Origin: Sordariomycetes sp. S80-01Y
Lineage: Eukaryota > Ascomycota > Sordariomycetes
Direction of reading: 5' to 3'
NCBI GenBank assembly: GCA_037042185.1
Contig: JAXQJY010000031.1
Location: 1,488,001-1,552,000, forward strand
DNA length: 64,000 nt
Of this stretch, positions 32,261 through 43,257 are shown piece by piece; the first letter of the stretch is position 1, and each line of letters starts with the position of its first letter. A program made the translations under genes and the position numbers. The notes under the pieces were generated by a model, which had not been told where the DNA came from, made no database searches, and saw nothing but the letters and a program-made list of their open reading frames with translations.

Positions 32261-33734
32261 TTAATTGGCAAATATCCTCAGCTTCCAGTCAACACCCACT
32301 GTCGCAATCACGCACCGTATTTGCGCCTCAGTGGCTGGTGCCGCTGGTGTTTTGCTAGGCGTGCCGTTGGCATCCCCGTTCTCCTTGATCTCCGTCGCCG
32401 CCGGGGCTTTTGATGGCGCCCACCGCACCGACGCAATAAAGTGTTCGTGCGAGTCGCTCAGAACCTTGACGCATTTTCCTTCTTGGCTCAGATCCCAGGC
32501 CCTCAAAGACTTGTCGTCTGACACCGAGATTAGGTATTTGCCACCTGGATGGAAGACAATGGCCCGGATCCAGTTGTCATGGCCTACCAACGTCTTGAGA
32601 CATTGACCTCTTGAATCCCATAGCTTAATGGTCTTGTCTCGGGACCCGGTAGCCATGAACTCGGCGGCGCTCGTTGCTGGCGGTGGCTTTTTCAGCCCTG
32701 CCAGTGGCGCGAGGTATTGGTACGATGCTGGCGGCGCAATGGCGCAGCATTCGTTGAAATGCTCGTGGCCGATCATGGTCATCTTTGTTTCGGCTGTCTG
32801 TGTCGAGATATCCCACAGCCGTCCCGTTTGGTCATCGCCCGTAGAAAACAAAAAGCGCCCATCGAAAGAGGGGGCAACGTCTCGCACCCACCCCGCATGC
32901 CCCTCCAGTGTCCGCACACAGAACCCAGTCGTGGTATCCCAGATTTTGATCGTCTTGTCCCTACTCGCGCTGACCAGCAAGTTACCTGAGGAGGGTATGA
33001 ACCGCACAGCGCTCACACTGTGGTCATGTCCAGGCAACGTCCGGATGTTGTTGTAATCATTTGACGGATCCCATAGCTTGATCTTCAGATCGGAACTGCA
33101 AGATGCTAACAGGGTCCCTCCTCTTGGCCCACCAAAGTCAACATCTAGCACAGCTCGTGTGTGGCCCTTTATCGTCCGCTCCAGTTCGCCCTCTTCCCAA
33201 TCCCAGATCTTGATGGTATAGTCATCGGAGCCTGTGGCTACTGAGGAGAAGATTGGATGAAATGCAACGCAATTGATAACGTTTCGATGCGATTCGAGGG
33301 TGTGTCTTGGGGGATGTCGAGGAAGCCACGAGGCAGGGTCTTTACTTCGCTTCGAAAGGGCAGAGGGTGTCAGGTTGTCGAGCTCTGATTGTAGCGCGCC
33401 GTTTCGGGACTCCAGGTCCATGATCTGCGTATGTTAGCCGACGTTGCGCAACTCACTTCAGGATTACAGATCGTACCTTCTTCTGCAGACGCACCACACT
33501 CGTCCATTTCTTCTCCAGTAGCGTCTCATATTTCTTCGCCGTCGCAGGGTCGAAAGCCTCCTCGGTCAGGTTGAGTTCATTTCGTAGCGCCGTAGCTGCT
33601 TCTGGGAGATTGTTGGCTGAAAGATACGCAATGATTGACTTGTGCCTGGAATGCTGTAAGCTTGAGCGCGCCTAGCCTTAGGGTCGAAGAACGTACAGCT
33701 CCTCAGCTTGACGGCTTGTCAACGCTGAAGCCAT
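32261..33734 (-). CDS. nudF: LIS1 / PAC1 / nuclear distribution protein nudF
   Basis: Dynein regulator required for nuclear migration and hyphal growth. Three exons (33697-33734, 33477-33645, 32261-33424) give 456 aa. A LisH dimerisation motif covers residues about 9-41 ([20 protein letters not shown]), followed by a coiled coil at about 60-85 that includes the exon 2-3 join. Seven WD40 repeats fill the rest, with the expected GH...WD pattern in each blade (for example [25 protein letters not shown]). An extra Ala/Pro/Thr-rich insert lies between the last two blades, as in fungal PAC1. The protein ends DWKLRIFAN. The C-terminal propeller binds the dynein motor ring. All junctions keep frame, and the start is fixed by the 12-codon first exon. 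Confidence 0.98.
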
Positions 33735-34687
33735 ATTGAGAGCCTGGTCCTCTGTCGCATGTACGTCTGAAGTCGGCTGGCAGCCACCGTGTTGCGCTAT
33801 ACGAAGCTGAGATGAATGCGCAAGCTGTTTTGTCGTGTCCTTGAGCAGGCGGCGTCGTGCGAACGAGGGGTTGCTGAAGAATATCGGTGAACTATCAACA
33901 GAGCGCCGATTCCAGTCTGAGGGGCAATGCAGCGAGGGGGACTTTGTGAAAAATGACAGCCAATCCGTAGCAAAATGGTGCAGAAGTAACGCTCGTCGCA
34001 AAAGCTCTAACAGGGATCCTGGAAACTCTCTGAAGCTGGGAGCCTGGACAAGGAAATTGTTGTCGGGCTCAAAACAACCAACGTCAGTCTGTCCCGCCAA
34101 CGCTGGCCGAGGGGGACTTAGTCAGCAGCTAGCCCACTTCGGCTGAGGGACCTCTCTTCTATCGCGTCAAGTCTCATGTGAACGCTAGAAACCCATGTCA
34201 ATCGACAAGGCCTATCATGGAGCTGCCCAATGTTTCCGCACAAACGCTTTTTGCTCCCGCATGACACGGCTTCGACATTCTCGATGCCACTTCCTTCTTT
34301 ATTGGTCAAATTCTGTGGGTTTCACGCTTCTTGCAAGCATTGGAAACGTTCACGTGTTGCTGTTGGAGGCTCTGCTGCCGTCTGCGTCAACACTTACCTT
34401 GATCTGGGGGGTAAGTATCATCTCGCCAGGACACGTCACTGCACTTGGACATAGGGCTAGTCAAGTAGACTCCTGGGATGAAGGAATTGCAGTAGACCAA
34501 CAATGCTGTCATAGATCCATAAGCCAAACGCTATGCAATGTCTAGATAATGTACATCCGAATCCCCCTCTGCATCGGCCTTCTCCCAAGATATTGCTGCT
34601 GGCCATTCCCATCGAAATGTCATCTTCTTAATTGACGACCCAGGCGTTCATCTCATGATTCATAATCTCTGCCTCCCGATCACCCAA
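33735..34687. other. LIS1 promoter and 3' flank of the flavin reductase gene
   Basis: 953 bp. No gene recognised; an open frame continuing upstream of the LIS1 start lacks conservation and is probably leader. Confidence 0.5.
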
Positions 34688-35751
34688 TTACTTCTTCATC
34701 CACCCCTCACTGATCATCTTTGCCCTCTCGTCGGCCCTGATCTTCGCCTCTAGCTCCCCATCCATGATCCGCCTGTCCTGTGAGGCATCATCGCTGAAGT
34801 CCAGACCCGGTTCGCGGTACCAGCCGTCCCGGAAGGTGAGGAAGCCACCGGTTGATTCGATGCTAGCGGGGATCTCGTCTCTGGGTGTGATTTCGAGCAC
34901 TTCAGCCACAACTAGAGTGTGATCTGCCACGTCCCTTGCGAACGCTAAGCGGCAATTGAAAACCCAGGGAATCTCCGGTCCTTGCAATAGGGGTGGTGCA
35001 TTTTCCCCGCCTGTCCACTTGAGATGTTCCCAAATGTCCTTCTTAGAACAGACCTTGGATCTTCCGACAAATTTCTCCGCAACTTCTATCCCAGCTTCCG
35101 TGCTATCCAGCATATGTAAGTTGAACGTCACCCCTGAGTTTATCGCAGCCATTGTGATACCATCTTTGGTGATGTTGAATGAGAAGTACGGCTTTGGCTT
35201 GAGGGCGACTGAGGCGAAGGATGAGACGGTGGCGCCAACAGGCTCTCCGGCTGCCGTACGAGCTGTGATGACAGTGACGCCACTTGTTTGTCGACGGAGC
35301 ACTTTTCGAAACTGATCAGATATCCAGGGCAATCCGGGACGACTCGAGCCAGACTCTCCGCCTTGTTTTGTGGAAACACCCGGAGCTTTCCAAAGTGGCC
35401 ATGACTCCTTGCTTTCCTCCACGGGATTCCGTCCTCCCCTATTAGATCCTGTCCACCGGTCCTCAGACTTCGGCAGCTGGTCCCCCTTTGCTGCTGCTAG
35501 GCCACCAGGTTGCTCCTGGGGGATGTTGTGGGGATGCGAGGTGTCGTCGGCAACATCTTTTCGGTAGTTATTGGACCGAGAGAGCCTCTGATCCGCCTCT
35601 ATTGTCTGGTGTCTCTGGGTTGCTTGAGTCTTTGTATCGTCGCTGGCAGAACGGCTCGTGGAATATGGTCGGCGCGAACCTAGAACGGCATTAGCTAGAG
35701 ATCAAGACGATGGCATCTCCGCGGCTTACATGAATGAAGCGTGTGAGTCAT
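34688..35751 (-). CDS. Flavin-reductase-like domain protein, probably mitochondrial
   Basis: Two exons (35730-35751, 34688-35679) give 337 aa. Residues about 125-290 form a flavin reductase/FMN-binding split-barrel domain (SGVTVITARTAAGEPVGATV, then the SSFASVALKP and YFSFNITK segments), which binds FMN and may reduce it with NAD(P)H or serve a partner enzyme. The N-terminus is Arg/Ser-rich with RRPYSTS, resembling a mitochondrial processing site. About 90 disordered residues precede the domain. The start at 35751 is the nearest ATG that splices in frame. The same frame stays open upstream to 36045 with other ATGs (for example at about 35865), so the presequence could be longer. The gene is divergent with a mitochondrial ribosomal protein gene. 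Confidence 0.87.
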
Positions 35752-36209
35752 TGAGACAGCAAATTGTCCATTTTGCAAGCACTTCAGCTTCGACTGACAA
35801 TGTATCGCATCGCGAAGTGTTCCGGGTGTCGCTGAGCGGACGTGCTTCGCGAGGTGGGATCGCATGCTTGACTGCCGCAGTCCTGCTCGGAGGAGAACAT
35901 GGACGTGGGATCGCAGAGGACAGCGCCGATTCGAATGGAAATGCAAAGAGAGATATTCGCTAGAGATTGGTGATCGCGGAAACCGAGCGTCGTCGCCATC
36001 GAAGACCGAGGGAAAAAGTGTCTTATCGATAAGCCACGCGATCAACGTCGCGACACCTCCAATTTTCCCAATGCGAGCCCGAGCGTTTGGTTTCGAGCTC
36101 CGTCAACGACGCCAAACCAAGCAACCGACCGAAGACAGCCGACACACCCTAGGACCGCCCCCGAGACTTCGAACGATTGAAAGGTTCTTTCATACAAACA
36201 ATTGTGACC
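35752..36209. promoter_or_regulatory. Bidirectional promoter, flavin reductase / bL31m
   Basis: 458 bp separate two divergent genes with predicted mitochondrial products. It holds CCAAT boxes at 36059-36063 and 36068-36072, a reverse one at 35966-35970, and a 12-bp palindrome CTTATCGATAAG at 36022-36033 that contains two opposed GATA-factor cores. Confidence 0.55.
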
Positions 36210-36722
36210 ATGGGGCGAGTCTCCGCACTCGGCGCGCCAACCCGCGCAACCCTCACCTCCCTATCCTCGAAGACGACGACGACGACACATTGCTACGCCC
36301 CATCATACGCCCCCTCATCACTGCGGCATGCAACCTTCGTCCGCCGGCCCCGTCGACCCTACACATTCACGCAGCTGATCCAGCTCTCCGACGGCTCCTC
36401 CTACACAGTCCGCACAACCTCGCCCCAGGCGCTCTACAAATCCGCCAAGGACACACGCAACACCCTCCTGTGGAACCCGAGCGAGAGGTCCCTCAAGAAT
36501 GTCGAGCTAGACGAGGCAGGAAAGCTGGCTGCCTTCCGAGACCGCTTCGGAAGGGCCTTCGACAGCAAGCAGACGGTCGAGGAGGGCAAGGAGGGCAAGG
36601 TGGAGGAGGAGGGCGGGAGCGACGAGGGTTACGGCGATCTGATTGCCAGCTACGCGGCGGACCAGGCAGGGGAGATGAAGGAGGCTGCCCCGCCGGCGCC
36701 GGTTGGGAAGAAGAAGAAGTGA
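36210..36722 (+). CDS. Mitochondrial large-subunit ribosomal protein bL31m
   Basis: Single exon, 170 aa. A Thr/Ser/Arg-rich mitochondrial targeting region (about 1-45) is followed by the L31-type core beginning RRPYTFTQLIQLSDGSSYTV and continuing with TRNTLLWNPSERSL and FRDRFGRAF, characteristic of fungal mitochondrial L31 (yeast MRPL36). The C-terminal 50 residues are a charged Glu/Gly/Lys extension ending in a lysine run. It acts in the mitochondrial ribosome. The ATG at 36210 (ACCATGGGG) has a strong context; the frame is open a little upstream without another ATG. Confidence 0.9.
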   Translation: MGRVSALGAPTRATLTSLSSKTTTTTHCYAPSYAPSSLRHATFVRRPRRPYTFTQLIQLSDGSSYTVRTTSPQALYKSAKDTRNTLLWNPSERSLKNVELDEAGKLAAFRDRFGRAFDSKQTVEEGKEGKVEEEGGSDEGYGDLIASYAADQAGEMKEAAPPAPVGKKKK

Positions 36723-36915
36723 GGGACGCACATGAAGGGCTGAAAGGAGTGAAGTGTACGCATATCAGAGCGATCAAGGTGTTTGTATGGACGGGGTTGG
36801 GTAGAGATGGATTGTCTCGCTATGTACAACAACAGCACAAGACAGCCAAGCTTGTATGTAAGACTAGAATACCGCATTCGGAAGCCACAGCTGCTACGCT
36901 CTACATTTCTCCGCA

Positions 36916-38714
36916 CTAGTCTGAATCCTCGTGAAGGCGGGCGCGCGCCCTGTCAACAGCCGTGTCGCCAGGGACCTTGGTCGCGTCGGGCTGGTAGACG
37001 GGTGGCTTGTAGAAGGCAGACTCGTCATCTTCCGCATCGAGCTGCATGAGGAATGTCTCCCACTTCTCGATAAGCTGCTCACGTTAGCACCGCTCGTAGC
37101 ATTGGATATAAGGGAGTTCCTTACCTCCTTTTGTGCCTCGACCGCACTCTCAAGGAACGTCTCAACTCCGCTCTTGAACTCCTCGACCTTCTCCTTCTCG
37201 AACCGGTCAAGCTCGTTCCTCATGCTTCTGCCCATCTCGTCAAACAAGAGCCTGGCCTGATGGACTTTCTTTTCCGCCTCGCTAACTTCGGCATTCAGCT
37301 GCGTCAACCTATCCCGCTGACTCTTTCCCTGCCTCAACAGTTTCTCCTGTGTGGTCTTCTTCTTCTGCAACTCACTCTCTGCCGCGTGCCAGGCGTGGAA
37401 GCCTTTCTGGCGCTGAGAGAAGGCTTGCTTCACTGAGCCAATGAGACGAATGTGTTCTTCAATGATGATGCCAAAGGTCAGAACATCCTGCTGAGCTTGC
37501 CGGTCGTAGACGTCGCGGATTGTGAGTTGCAGGTCCGATAGAGCGTCAAGCGGGCCGGAGAGGGAAGGCGAGAGTTCGACCGTGGAGAGCGCGTGGAGGG
37601 ACGCGGAGAAATCGCCTGCTGCTTCGGCCATGGCCTTGCGTTGCCCAACCATTGTGTCCATTGCCTTGAGCAGGCCTTTCAGCTGATTCTCCAGAGCGTC
37701 AAGGTAAACCTTGCGATCATGAAACCAGTCATCCTGCTCCACGAACTTATTCCCTCCGCCAACATTGATCCCCAAAGAGCCCAGCACTCCCTTGCTTTCG
37801 ACAGGCAACGGGTCCCTCCTCTCCTTGTGCTTGATATCAACATTGAACGCCTCGCTTTCCAAGAAGAGCTTCAAATCCGCATCGTGCTGCAACGTTGGGT
37901 GCGCCGCCGTCTTGTTCAACATCTTTTCCAGCGCAGCTCGTCGGCTTTCCACAAAGTTACTATCAAAGCGGCCGACGGCCTGCTTGTCCGGGGGCGGTGG
38001 CACCACGAAACCGGGGTTATTCGCATGCAGCGTGTTGTACAGCCATAAGAAGTCGCGGTACCGACGTTTTACTTCGAATTCGGACTGCTTGTACGCCTTC
38101 GACGTGGTCTGACCCATTAAGCCTAGTCCTTGTGAATCGGACGGGACACTTACCCTTGTTCGTACGGAGTAGACGATGTGAGAGCTTGTGAGATCGCCTA
38201 TTTTTACGGGGTCTCCGACTGTGATGTTGAAGCTGGGCTTGGCGGCTTGCTCTACGCTGACGCTAGGTTGGTTGCCGCTGCGAACACCGCTGGGTCGTGC
38301 TGCTTCGACGGGTGGCGGCGCTCGTGGACCTCTTGAAGGGTCACCTTCCTCATCGTCATCCAGATCGTGCGGGTCGAGAGGCTTCCGTTGCTGCTGCTGG
38401 CCAGGGGACATAGTCGTCCTTATCACCATCTGCTCCTTTTGCGGCGGCACCGGAGGCTTGCCCCCGTCATCGTCGGGGGATGCGCCATCTCCGGCGAGAG
38501 GCGCGGCACCTAGAGGACCGAGGGGATCGTCGACGGCTTCGAGGCGGGTGGGCTGAGCTACGAGACGACGAGGGCCGCGCGACGGTCGGGAAGCAGATGA
38601 GGTGCTGGTCTGGGAGGTTGTCGGAGCTGCGGCATCGGTTGACTGCGAGGTTGGAGTCTCTTCTTGGGAGGCCGTCGGCTTCGAAGAGTCAGCCCAGGGA
38701 TCTTCGACGTCCAT
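36916..38714 (-). CDS. vps5: Retromer sorting nexin VPS5 (SNX1/2-type)
   Basis: Endosome-to-Golgi retrieval protein. Exons 38154-38714, 37125-38108 and 36916-37074 give 567 aa. A Pro/Ser-rich tail (about 1-160) precedes a PX domain (about 165-290) with the PI3P-binding RRYRDF and the PPPPDK loop, then a Vps5-type BAR domain of long helices to residue about 540. The last exon supplies LIEKWETFLMQLDAEDDESA and the C-terminus. The first intron (38109-38153) is only 45 nt, a multiple of three, and stop-free. If retained it adds 15 residues between YSVRTR and TTSKAYKQ inside the PX domain; removal gives the family's continuous SVRTxTTSKAYKQ. The start ATG at 38714 opens MDVEDPWADS. Confidence 0.95.
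38109..38153 (-). other. 45-nt, frame-preserving, stop-free intron in VPS5
   Basis: Minus-strand donor AGG|GTAAGT and acceptor GGGTCAG|ACC. Length 45 nt with no in-frame stop, so a retained transcript still encodes a full protein with 15 extra residues in the PX domain. Confidence 0.75.
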
Positions 38715-39226
38715 AGTCAATAGACACTGCTCTCACAGAACAGTTTGACGTCTGCAAGGAGGGATTGGGTGGGTTGTAAGAACGAGGGAGCTGGTGATGC
38801 TGTGCTGGGGTGCGGCATGTGTTCCCGCCTGAGAGCTAACGTCAGTGGAGGTCTGCGCGGCCAATTGCGTGGCTGCCTGGACCCACTTCTATCAGGCTGA
38901 GGTGCGCACTGGCGGTAGCGACGGACAGACAGAACGCGAAAGGAGGTTGACACTCAAAGTAGGAGCGGTGACAGATAATAGCTTTCTTGTTATGCTGATA
39001 CCAGCTCAATTTCGGTTCCAAACGCCTGACTATACAATGGGCAGGATGTAGCCATCACAGTTCCTTGGCGATCTTCTTCGCATGTCGAGTTACAATGGAC
39101 TACCAATGACTATGATCCGCCCCTTTCTTCAACCGTCTCTTGAACCCGCGAAGGCGCAAACAGGCTATCCAAGCCCTTCATAAACGATATTGGTCCGGCT
39201 GCTGGCCCGGCTATCGACCCCGGCCC
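38715..39226. other. VPS5 promoter and TAF5 3' flank
   Basis: 512 bp between two leftward genes. No gene or repeat seen. Confidence 0.5.
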
Positions 39227-41968
39227 CTAGCGCTCAGGATCGTAACAACCGCCAACGACCACCAAGTTCATCCTCGTGAACTTAACTTTCATCACCGGCG
39301 TCTTCTTCGTTGGGAAAGCGCTGATCTGATCAGGTGTGACCATTACCTCTTTGCCCTTCTTCTTAGGGCCACCCGTGGCTCCAGGCGCAGGTGGTTGCCC
39401 GGCTGAGCTCCCAGGCAGTCGGGCCGGGTCGCCAGGCAAAGCATTGGGGTCTGCTCCTGGAAGCGCTCCGTCAACGCCTGCTTGTTGGGCAGCTTTCTGG
39501 GGATCGGCCGGTGTTTCGACATCCCACAGTCTCACTGTTCCATCTTGGCCTCCCGAAGCTAGCACATTCGACTCCATGCTGAAGCTCAGTGACCACACAC
39601 CGCCCTTGCCATGGCCCCTGGAGCGCTTGATCATGCTGCCGTTATCCAGGTCCCAGAAGATGACATTGCCGGCCGTATCAGCACTGGCGAGAATTTTACC
39701 ATTGGGCGCACACTCCAGGGCGGTGATGTACTCTGTATGGCCGGTAAAGACACGTACACAGCCGCCGGTGCTGACGGACCACATGCGGATCGACTTGTCA
39801 GTCTCATCCGAGGCCGAGAACACATACAGACCATTGACGTGCCACGCGATCGAGGAGATGGCAGTGTCGTGGCCGACAAGTAACCTCTGGGGAGAGGCGT
39901 GATCCTGCATCCACACACGTACAGCCTTGTCGTACCCGCCGCTCAGGAAGTAGTGCCCATGAGGTCCCCACAGTGTCCGGAATACTGGACCATCATGCGA
40001 CTTGTACAGGCACAGGCACGTCCATGACTCCAAAGACCACAGGCGAATTTGCCCGTCGGCTGAGCAGGAGAGGAGAAGCTTCGCACGCGTCTCGAGCGCG
40101 GGGTTGTTGCGCCCCTCGTCGCCGAATAGCTTGGTCGCAGGTCCTGATGCAGAGTCGGAAAAGTGGACGTCGTAGACTGGCGCAGAATGACCTATCAGTT
40201 TGCGGCTGTTGTACTTTTGATCTTTGTCGTAAGCATTGGATGAGGGCAGAGCTTTGCCGTCAAGCGACCAGACACGGATGTACGACTCAGTCGTCCCGGC
40301 AGCAGCCATCGTACCGTCTTCAGAGAAATCCATGCTTGCGACGGCTCCGAGTGTGTTGTGGAAGGTGAACATGCATGCGCTGACTGGTATGCCGGCGCCT
40401 CCAGTCCGACCTTCGATCTTGAAGCGATCGCGGTTCTCTCGAAGCTTCGACATCTCGAGCAGGATGTCCCGAGGCCGGCTTGGGGGCAATGGCAAATCCG
40501 CTCGCTGCGGAGCATCGGGGCTGTCTTCTCTCTTGATCTTTTGATCGAGCTCTTCGAGCATACTCGGCCTTCCATCCTGGGGCGGATTGCGGGCCTCTTC
40601 CTCCTCCACCTCAGCACGGACATCTTCCTTTAAGTCTGCGTCCATGGGCAGCGGACCGAGAAGAAGCGGCGCCGCTGGGTCGAGAAGGTCTCTGTTAGAT
40701 AGACCGATGTTCACTCCAGGGATGCCTTCGCTCGTATCCACCTCATCTAGGTCGATGTTTTTCGACTTACGGTACACGGATTCGAAGCTGAAGGGGGTTA
40801 CAGGGCCGCGTGAAGTCGAATCGATCTGACAGTAAGAGACCAGGATTTGACGAATGACTGCGCCGCCCTGCTCTGACTCGCGCTCAAGAAAGTTGAAAAG
40901 ATCGGCAGTGGCATGTTGATTAAGGGGAATGCGGTACTTGTTCTCTTTGTACAGCTTGGCCGTTGGGTTGGCATTGACATGCTGTGGGAGCGCCAATGTC
41001 GAGAAGTTCTTGATGTCGTCTGAGTGGCTTGGCTCAAAGTACCGACCAAGTTCCTTGAGGAATGTTTTTGCATCTTCCCCGTAGCCGTTGGTAACGAGTT
41101 CTATGAACGAGTACACAAACGTTGGCCACAGAAGTTTCGACAGCTCGAACTGCACATGTCAGAGGAGTCTGGCAATGGTAGGCAAGGACATACCTTGTAG
41201 ATCTCTAGGTTGTTTTCGACCCATTCTTTAAGCAAGTTGAAAGCCTTGGCGTACTTCTTGGGACCCAGGTTGTTTAGTTGCTGGAGAGGCTTTCCGTCTG
41301 GTCCAAGGTGCTTTGACTCCTGCCGGAATATTTCTTCTGTCCGATTGAAACCCCTTTTCAGGAGGTAGTCCGTAACCTGATCAAAGATGCGGTCAGCATT
41401 ATCCATTATCGGAATACGTTCTCGTGGCACGGGTTGTGTCTCGCCAGCGTGCTGAAGACTTGACGTGTCCAGACTGAACCTTCGAGTAGTACTGATCCAT
41501 AAGCTGGAAGATGAGTATTTGCACGATCAGCGAGCCTCACTGGATGCAACCGAGAGAGGGGGCTTGGGCTCTTAGTTGGAGGCACGGACCAAGATTCTCC
41601 TTTGTCGCTAAGATGGGGCCGAGAACGTCTCATCTGGATCTGATGACATCGTTACAGTCTCCGATAACTCGAGTCCGTGCTGAGAAGCTTCTTTGCTACA
41701 TTGTGTACCAAAGCGCGGTTTGTTTTATTCTCGGGTGCCCCTCGGACCAGGTTTTGCAGACGGAAAGCTCGTGACTCGAATAAAAGACTGACACATGATA
41801 GAAATCAGGACTTACAATCTGATTCAGGTTCTGGTTGGACATTGAAGAGCCGCCTGACTGTTGCCCCGAATTCCCGGCATTCTGGGCAGGGGCTGGGGAG
41901 GTAACGGGGGGTTGTGTCGCAAAGTTATTTGCCGGGGTCGTCCCAGGCGTTTGGCCTGAGCCCGACAT
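39227..41968 (-). CDS. taf5: Transcription initiation factor TFIID/SAGA subunit TAF5
   Basis: Scaffold subunit shared by TFIID and SAGA. Best model: exons 41816-41968, 41194-41376 and 39227-41149, 752 aa. The Gln/Pro/Ser-rich N-terminus runs into a LisH motif split by the first intron ([22 protein letters not shown]). Next is the TAF5 N-terminal domain ([19 protein letters not shown] and following helices). After an acidic linker come six WD40 repeats with the usual signatures ([33 protein letters not shown]). A Pro/Gly-rich insert lies just before the C-terminus, which ends GGCYDPER. The first intron would be 439 nt, far longer than its neighbours, and contains a possible in-frame small exon near 41470-41510 (CAG|CTTATGGATCAG), so this end is less certain. 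Confidence 0.94.
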
Positions 41969-42505
41969 GATAAAGAGATAGCCGCCGCGCCAGCCGGGAA
42001 TTCAACGATTTGTATGGCCTGGGTTCCTATTTGTATTGCCTCAGTGCGGTGGTTGGGGTTGAGAAGCGCGTCGTTGTCGGTGGAGGGAGGCTTGTGCGAT
42101 GGCTGGGTGCAGCTTCGAATCCCGCAGGTGAGTGTGCGGGAAAAATATGACAGGTGAGACTGTATGGAGCGATAGAGTTGGTTCGGAATCTTGTCCGTTC
42201 AATGTGAATTGGCGATGATGAATGTAGAGGCGCGGTTGATGAGTGTGGAAAGTGAAGCTTGAGGTTGAGACTTGGCGTCTGGAGAGGACTAGCCGGAGAT
42301 TATCCTCCTACGCCCAGTATTCCTGGTGGCCTTAGCTAGGTAGCACAGAGCACGGGCCAATGTTGGTCGACCCACCTCACTCACCACAGTCACGGTCAAC
42401 TTCAACTCAGCCGTGTCGCGACTTGCTCAAGCAACCTTACAAGGCTTACCTCGTGCCTCGATCTCGGCTTCGGTAACCGCCCGATCTGACGCTGAAGGCA
42501 ACACC
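41969..42505. promoter_or_regulatory. Bidirectional promoter, TAF5 / MED11
   Basis: 537 bp separating the divergent start codons of two RNA polymerase II machinery genes. A CCAAT box lies at 42357-42361, 145 bp upstream of the MED11 ATG. Confidence 0.55.
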
Positions 42506-43024
42506 ATGGCTTCTCCAGACGATATCCCCATGACAGAGGGTGAAATGAACATTCACCAACCCTTCACTGTCCACGAGAACATCCAACAACTCAACCAGCT
42601 CGACAAATCTATAGTTCAACTTATGAATCACGTCGCCACATCTCTTAATGCCGTCAGCGTTCCCTCCGACGGCGACGAGAGTCGAAAGACCGAAATCGAT
42701 CCCACCAAGCAGAAGGAAGCCCTTCACCAGTCTGCCGACGACTTCCTTGACACGCTCCACAGCGTCGATGTGAGGATGAAGCGCCAGATCATGGCTTTAG
42801 AGGAGGCGGGCATCGTTGATCTTAGTGGGCCACCGAAGCAAGGTGAGGCGAGTGCCGTTGGAAAAGCCAAATTAAAACCGAACGGCATGGGGAATGTGGG
42901 TAGCCTGGACGTCGGGTGGTTAAACAGTCGGGGGTCCAAGGTTGAGAGGGATATGGAAGCTGAGCTCTGGGGCAAGGCCAAAGACTTCCTGGAGAAGGAG
43001 GGCGACAAGTTCAAGACGAATTGA
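42506..43024 (+). CDS. med11: Mediator complex subunit 11
   Basis: Single exon, 172 aa. The N-terminal half contains the Med11 helical core: HENIQQLNQLDKSIVQLMNH followed by a second amphipathic helix (ADDFLDTLHSVDVRMKRQIM). In Mediator this forms a four-helix bundle with Med22 in the head module, which contacts TFIIH and Pol II. The C-terminal half is fungus-type, with GNVGSLDVGWLNSR and a charged helix. The ATG at 42506 (ACCATGGCT) has a strong context; the open frame extends to 42413 without another ATG. Identification rests on the helix signature and length. Confidence 0.87.
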   Translation: MASPDDIPMTEGEMNIHQPFTVHENIQQLNQLDKSIVQLMNHVATSLNAVSVPSDGDESRKTEIDPTKQKEALHQSADDFLDTLHSVDVRMKRQIMALEEAGIVDLSGPPKQGEASAVGKAKLKPNGMGNVGSLDVGWLNSRGSKVERDMEAELWGKAKDFLEKEGDKFKTN

Positions 43025-43257
43025 GAAGCACAGCTGTCCTGGCATGCTGCATGGATCACATCGTTGTAAGCACCGCAAGTGGGAACCCAGTCAACTTGAT
43101 GCTTACTTGGTGCACAGAAATGATTCATGTGCGACCTAAGCCACCGCCCACAGCGCGACTCTGTCAAGTTGACCTAGGCAACGGGGTGGCCATCACCGTA
43201 CAGCTCATCCCTTGGATGCCCCGGATTCCTGGAAGCCATTCCATCCCGCCTTGTCTC

